NCBI GenBank assembly: GCA_045538075.1
Contig: JAZSQT010000034.1
Location: 1-8,775, forward strand
Length of the DNA stretch: 8,775 bases
Reading direction: 5' to 3'
Source of the DNA: JAZSQT01 sp045538075
Lineage (GTDB): Bacteria; Chrysiogenota; Deferribacteres; Deferribacterales; Mucispirillaceae
Each line of letters begins with the position of its first letter. Within the stretch, counting starts at the first letter, position 1. A program made the position numbers and the translations under genes. The notes under the pieces are model-generated. The model was not told the DNA's origin. It made no database searches and saw only the letters and a program-made list of their open reading frames with translations. This document shows, piece after piece, positions 6,087-8,775 of the stretch.

Positions 6087-7586
6087 TTAATCCAACATTT
6101 CCTTTAATTCTAATAAACCTTTGTTAATTTCATCTTCCATATTTGAAAGTTCTTGTAAAATATCTTTTGTGGGAGGATATTCTATTTTTTTATATTCCGT
6201 TTTTTTATACTTATTAATTGATAAATCGTAATTGTTGCTAATAATTTCATCTTTTGATACGAAAAATGATTTGTCAGTGCGTTTCCTATCCTCTTCTTTA
6301 TCTAAATTGTTAAAACGGTTTATAATATCTGGAATATCGTTTTCGTTTACCTTATTTCTTTTATCATCAAGGCTAAAACCGTCTGAAGTCATATTATAAA
6401 ACCAAACTTTATCTGTTCCACCATAATTTGTTTTTGTAAAAATTAATATTGCAGTAGATACTCCAGCATAAGGTTTAAAAACTCCACTTGGCATAGAAAT
6501 TACTGCTTCAAGACGGTTTTTTTCAATAAGCTCCTTTCGTATAGCTTTATGTGCATTAGACGAACCAAATAAAACTCCGTCTGGCACTATTACAGCACCT
6601 CTACCACCAATTTTTAACATTTTTAGAAATAGGGCTATAAATAGAAGTTCTGTTTTTGTAGTTGAACATATTTTTGCTAAATCATTTGCAATAATACTTT
6701 TATCTAAACTACCTTTAAAAGGTGGATTTGCTAATATGATGCTATATTTATCTCTATCACCATTGGAAGAAGATAAGCTATCTCTATATTCAATAAAAGG
6801 GTTATCTACTCCATGAGTCATCATATTCATAGCTCCAATACGAAGCATAGTCCTATCCATATCAAAACCAAAAAACATATTATTCATAAAATGTTCTTTA
6901 TTTTCTTTGTTAAAATATATTTCTTCTTTATGATGTTTTTTTAGATACTGGCAAGCTGAAACCAAAAAACCACTCGTTCCACAAGCAGGATCGCATATGG
7001 TATCTGTTGGTGTTGGTTTAATTAACTCTACCATCATTTCTATAATGTGTCTTGGAGTTCTAAATTGACCATTTACACCGGCAGTAGCAATTTTTGATAA
7101 AAGATATTCGTATATATCGCCTCGTATATCTTTGTCCTGCATTTTTGTAATATCTCTATAAATTGCATCAAGGTTTTCTATAATCTTTACTAATAATAGG
7201 GCAGTAGGTATTTTAAAAATTGCATCACCCATATATTTTGAATAGGCACTTTTAGAATTATTATGCAATGTTTTAATAAATGGAAACACGTTTGACTGCA
7301 TATTTATATACATTTTGTCTGGTGTAAAATCTATAAATTTTGACCATCTTAAATTATCGCCCTTAATTTCTCTGCCATCAATGTTTATAATTTGTTTAAA
7401 AATACTTTTGTGAGGGATACCAAGCATTTGGCTTTCTTTTTCGCTTCTTCTGTCAACTTCATCAATATCATGAATAAACATTAAATACGTCATTTGCTCA
7501 ATTACTTCTAATGGATTTGTAATGCCACCTGTCCAAAAAATTTGCCATAAGGCGTCAATTTTATTTTTTAATTCTCCAGTAATCAT
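6087..7586 (-). CDS. hsdM: type I DNA methyltransferase subunit, N6-adenine
   Basis: 499 residues, typical for HsdM. It transfers a methyl group from S-adenosylmethionine to the N6 of adenine in the site chosen by HsdS, protecting host DNA; two copies normally join one HsdS. Residues 1-140 are the helical HsdM N-terminal domain (KIDALWQIFWTGGITNPLEV near the start). The catalytic domain begins around 155 with the GQFRTPRHI motif (173-181). It continues with AdoMet motif I, DPACGTSGF, at 199-207, an FGFDMD acidic segment at 239-244, and catalytic motif IV NPPF at 287-290, the form used by N6-adenine enzymes. The C-terminal tail is helical and charged, suited to contacts with HsdS. AAGGAG lies within the last codons of the upstream fic gene, 12 bases before this ATG, a slightly long spacing. 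No defect is visible. Confidence 0.96.
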   Translation of the reverse strand: MITGELKNKIDALWQIFWTGGITNPLEVIEQMTYLMFIHDIDEVDRRSEKESQMLGIPHKSIFKQIINIDGREIKGDNLRWSKFIDFTPDKMYINMQSNVFPFIKTLHNNSKSAYSKYMGDAIFKIPTALLLVKIIENLDAIYRDITKMQDKDIRGDIYEYLLSKIATAGVNGQFRTPRHIIEMMVELIKPTPTDTICDPACGTSGFLVSACQYLKKHHKEEIYFNKENKEHFMNNMFFGFDMDRTMLRIGAMNMMTHGVDNPFIEYRDSLSSSNGDRDKYSIILANPPFKGSLDKSIIANDLAKICSTTKTELLFIALFLKMLKIGGRGAVIVPDGVLFGSSNAHKAIRKELIEKNRLEAVISMPSGVFKPYAGVSTAILIFTKTNYGGTDKVWFYNMTSDGFSLDDKRNKVNENDIPDIINRFNNLDKEEDRKRTDKSFFVSKDEIISNNYDLSINKYKKTEYKKIEYPPTKDILQELSNMEDEINKGLLELKEMLD

Positions 7587-7589
7587 AAT

Positions 7590-8642
7590 TTAATCTTTCT
7601 CCTTATTCCAAATATATGATGCATATTTTCCGTTTGATAATTTAGTAATTTTTTCTTCTTTTAAAAGTTTTGATAATACCCTTTGTATAGAAATTTGGCT
7701 TGTATTATCACATTGTTTTAGTATATCTGCTTTAGTAAATTTGCCATGAAATTTTTTTATAACATCTTCTATTTTATCTTGTTTGAATTTTTTATTATTA
7801 ATAATATTATCGTCAAAAAGCCTATATGCTTGCAAGATTACACCTAATAAATATTTTATAAATGGTAAATAATCATTTTTGTTTTCGTGCCAGTTGATAG
7901 AACTTGCTTGCAAAGTTTCATAATAAGTTTCTTTAGTTTTTTCTGTAATCTCCTCAATACTAATATATCTGCAAATATGATAATCAGATTTATAAAGTAA
8001 TAGGGATGTTAAAATCCTGCTTATTCTACCGTTGCCATCAAGAAAAGGGTGAATACATAAGAAATCTAATATAAACATTGGTATTAATATTAATGGATTA
8101 AAATCAGTAGTATTAATCGCATCGTTATATGATTTGCACAATAATTCAATAGCTTCTTGGGTCTGCCATGCAGCAACTGGAATAAATCTTGTAATATTTT
8201 CTCCCATAGAAGTTTTTTCTATAATTAAATTATCAGATGTTTTATATTTTCCGGCTTTAGTAGTCCCACTATACTTGTATAAATCTCTATGAAATTGGAG
8301 TATATAAGAAGAAGTTATATCTATATATTTATAGTTTTCATTTATCATCTGTAAAATATCTCTATATCCAGCAATTTCATATTCATTATGGTTTTGTGGA
8401 TTAATTTTAGATAATGCTATTTTTTTTAATCTATCGCTACTTGTGTATATACCTTCAATTTTATTAGATGAATATATACTATTAATCATTGCTTTATTAG
8501 TATAGCTTTTAACAGTATTAATATTTTGAGAAACATAAAAATTTTGCTTTCCTTTATATTCATTAATTTGACTGATTAACGATACTGTTTCATATGTAAG
8601 CATAGATTCATAAATTTCTTTAGAATAATCGTATATCCTCAT
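7590..8642 (-). CDS. Fic-domain protein AMP-transferase with winged-helix C-terminus, first gene of the restriction operon
   Basis: 350 residues. The Fic motif is intact as HPFLDGNGR at 198-206. H198 is the catalytic base, D202 the metal ligand, and the Gly-Asn-Gly-Arg loop holds the nucleotide phosphates. Family members usually move AMP from ATP to a Ser, Thr or Tyr of a target protein. An inhibitory helix motif S-x-x-x-E-G is present at 59-64 (S59, E63, G64) ahead of the core. This makes it a self-inhibited (class II) Fic protein that needs no separate antitoxin. Residues 130-160 carry the target-binding flap (GKYKTSDN... RFIPV). Residues about 290-345 look like a winged helix (FTKADILKQC... 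ISIQRVLSKLLKEEKI ... NGKYASY), hinting at DNA binding. AAGGA precedes ATG by 5 bases, and hsdM follows after 3 bases. The target is unknown; the link with restriction is inferred from the operon. Confidence 0.92.
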   Translation of the reverse strand: MRIYDYSKEIYESMLTYETVSLISQINEYKGKQNFYVSQNINTVKSYTNKAMINSIYSSNKIEGIYTSSDRLKKIALSKINPQNHNEYEIAGYRDILQMINENYKYIDITSSYILQFHRDLYKYSGTTKAGKYKTSDNLIIEKTSMGENITRFIPVAAWQTQEAIELLCKSYNDAINTTDFNPLILIPMFILDFLCIHPFLDGNGRISRILTSLLLYKSDYHICRYISIEEITEKTKETYYETLQASSINWHENKNDYLPFIKYLLGVILQAYRLFDDNIINNKKFKQDKIEDVIKKFHGKFTKADILKQCDNTSQISIQRVLSKLLKEEKITKLSNGKYASYIWNKEKD

Positions 8643-8673
8643 AAATATCCTTTGTAAAAATAATATATTAAAT

Positions 8674-8730
8674 TTAATTATATCAAAATAGAAGTTAACT
8701 ATATCATTTTATTAAAAATTATATAGTTAA
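8674..8730. repeat. three TTAAYTATAT boxes over the operon promoter, candidate operator
   Basis: TTAATTATATCA (8674-8685) and TTAACTATATCA (8695-8706) are direct repeats differing at one base, with starts exactly 21 bases apart, about two helical turns. A third copy, ATATAGTTAA (8721-8730), is inverted and forms a perfect 10-base inverted repeat with the middle copy across a 16-base gap. The first box covers the -10 element and the second covers the -35 region, where a repressor would act. AT-rich composition makes chance similarity easier. Confidence 0.4.
8677..8685 (-). promoter_or_regulatory. extended -10 promoter of the fic-hsdM-hsdS-hsdR operon
   Basis: The minus strand reads TGATATAAT, a perfect extended -10 element (TGnTATAAT), which can work without a good -35; none is seen 17 bases upstream. 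Transcription would start near 8670, giving a leader of about 28 bases carrying AAGGA (complement of 8648-8652) ahead of the fic ATG. No other promoter is evident inside the operon. Confidence 0.5.
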
Positions 8731-8775
8731 GATTAAAATATTTTATATAGAAATGCAATATGTTTTTATAAAATC

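Noticed and set aside
7590..8642. Two-gene Fic/antitoxin (FicTA or Doc/Phd) module
   Set aside because: No small antitoxin gene flanks it; the inhibitory S-x-x-x-E-G motif is inside the same polypeptide, as in class II Fic proteins.
1..8775. CRISPR array, rRNA, transposase or integrase
   Set aside because: No regularly spaced repeats, rRNA-like stretches or recombinase motifs were found on either strand.

Overview
The window is strongly AT-rich and carries ordinary bacterial signals: Shine-Dalgarno motifs, sigma70-type promoters, intrinsic terminators and TGA used as a stop. The extreme AT bias, the very short intergenic spacers, the proline tRNAs without an encoded CCA end and the small secreted Gly/Pro/Lys-rich protein are all compatible with an intestinal spirochaete of the Brachyspira type. 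That is a guess from style; no taxonomic marker is present, and other low-GC bacteria are possible.

Layout. (1) Positions 1-545, minus strand: the first 181 codons of a protein that runs off the left edge. It has two PAS-like segments and is probably the sensor end of a signalling protein. (2) 618-1146, minus strand: a complete single-gene unit with a promoter, strong ribosome binding site, signal peptide, gene for a small exported Cys-rich/PepSY-like protein, and an intrinsic terminator. (3) 1243-1481, plus strand: a strong promoter followed by two tandem proline tRNA genes, anticodons UGG and GGG, with a well-formed terminator hairpin between them. (4) 1568-8642, minus strand: a four-gene operon read right to left: a Fic-domain protein, HsdM, HsdS and HsdR. 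The gaps are only 3 to 22 bases, and ribosome binding sites lie in or next to the preceding gene's end. (5) 8643-8775: the operon's upstream region, with an extended -10 promoter candidate embedded in repeated TTAAYTATAT boxes.

The dominant element is therefore a complete type I restriction-modification system: methyltransferase, two-domain specificity subunit, and nuclease/translocase. It is led by an apparently active, self-inhibited Fic AMP-transferase with a C-terminal winged helix. HsdM and HsdS would form the methyltransferase that marks the host's target sites. Adding HsdR gives the complex that translocates and cuts unmethylated incoming DNA. Fic proteins are known neighbours of type I systems, but their role there is not settled. 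The sequence suggests two testable ideas: the Fic protein controls its own operon through the upstream boxes, or it is a toxic back-up effector. Poly-A tracts in hsdS (A9) and fic (A8) sit where a single-base slip gives a stop within a few codons, so specificity or Fic activity might switch by slippage. All reading frames look intact. No transposase, integrase, CRISPR array or rRNA gene is visible, and no stretch over 300 bases lacks a gene.
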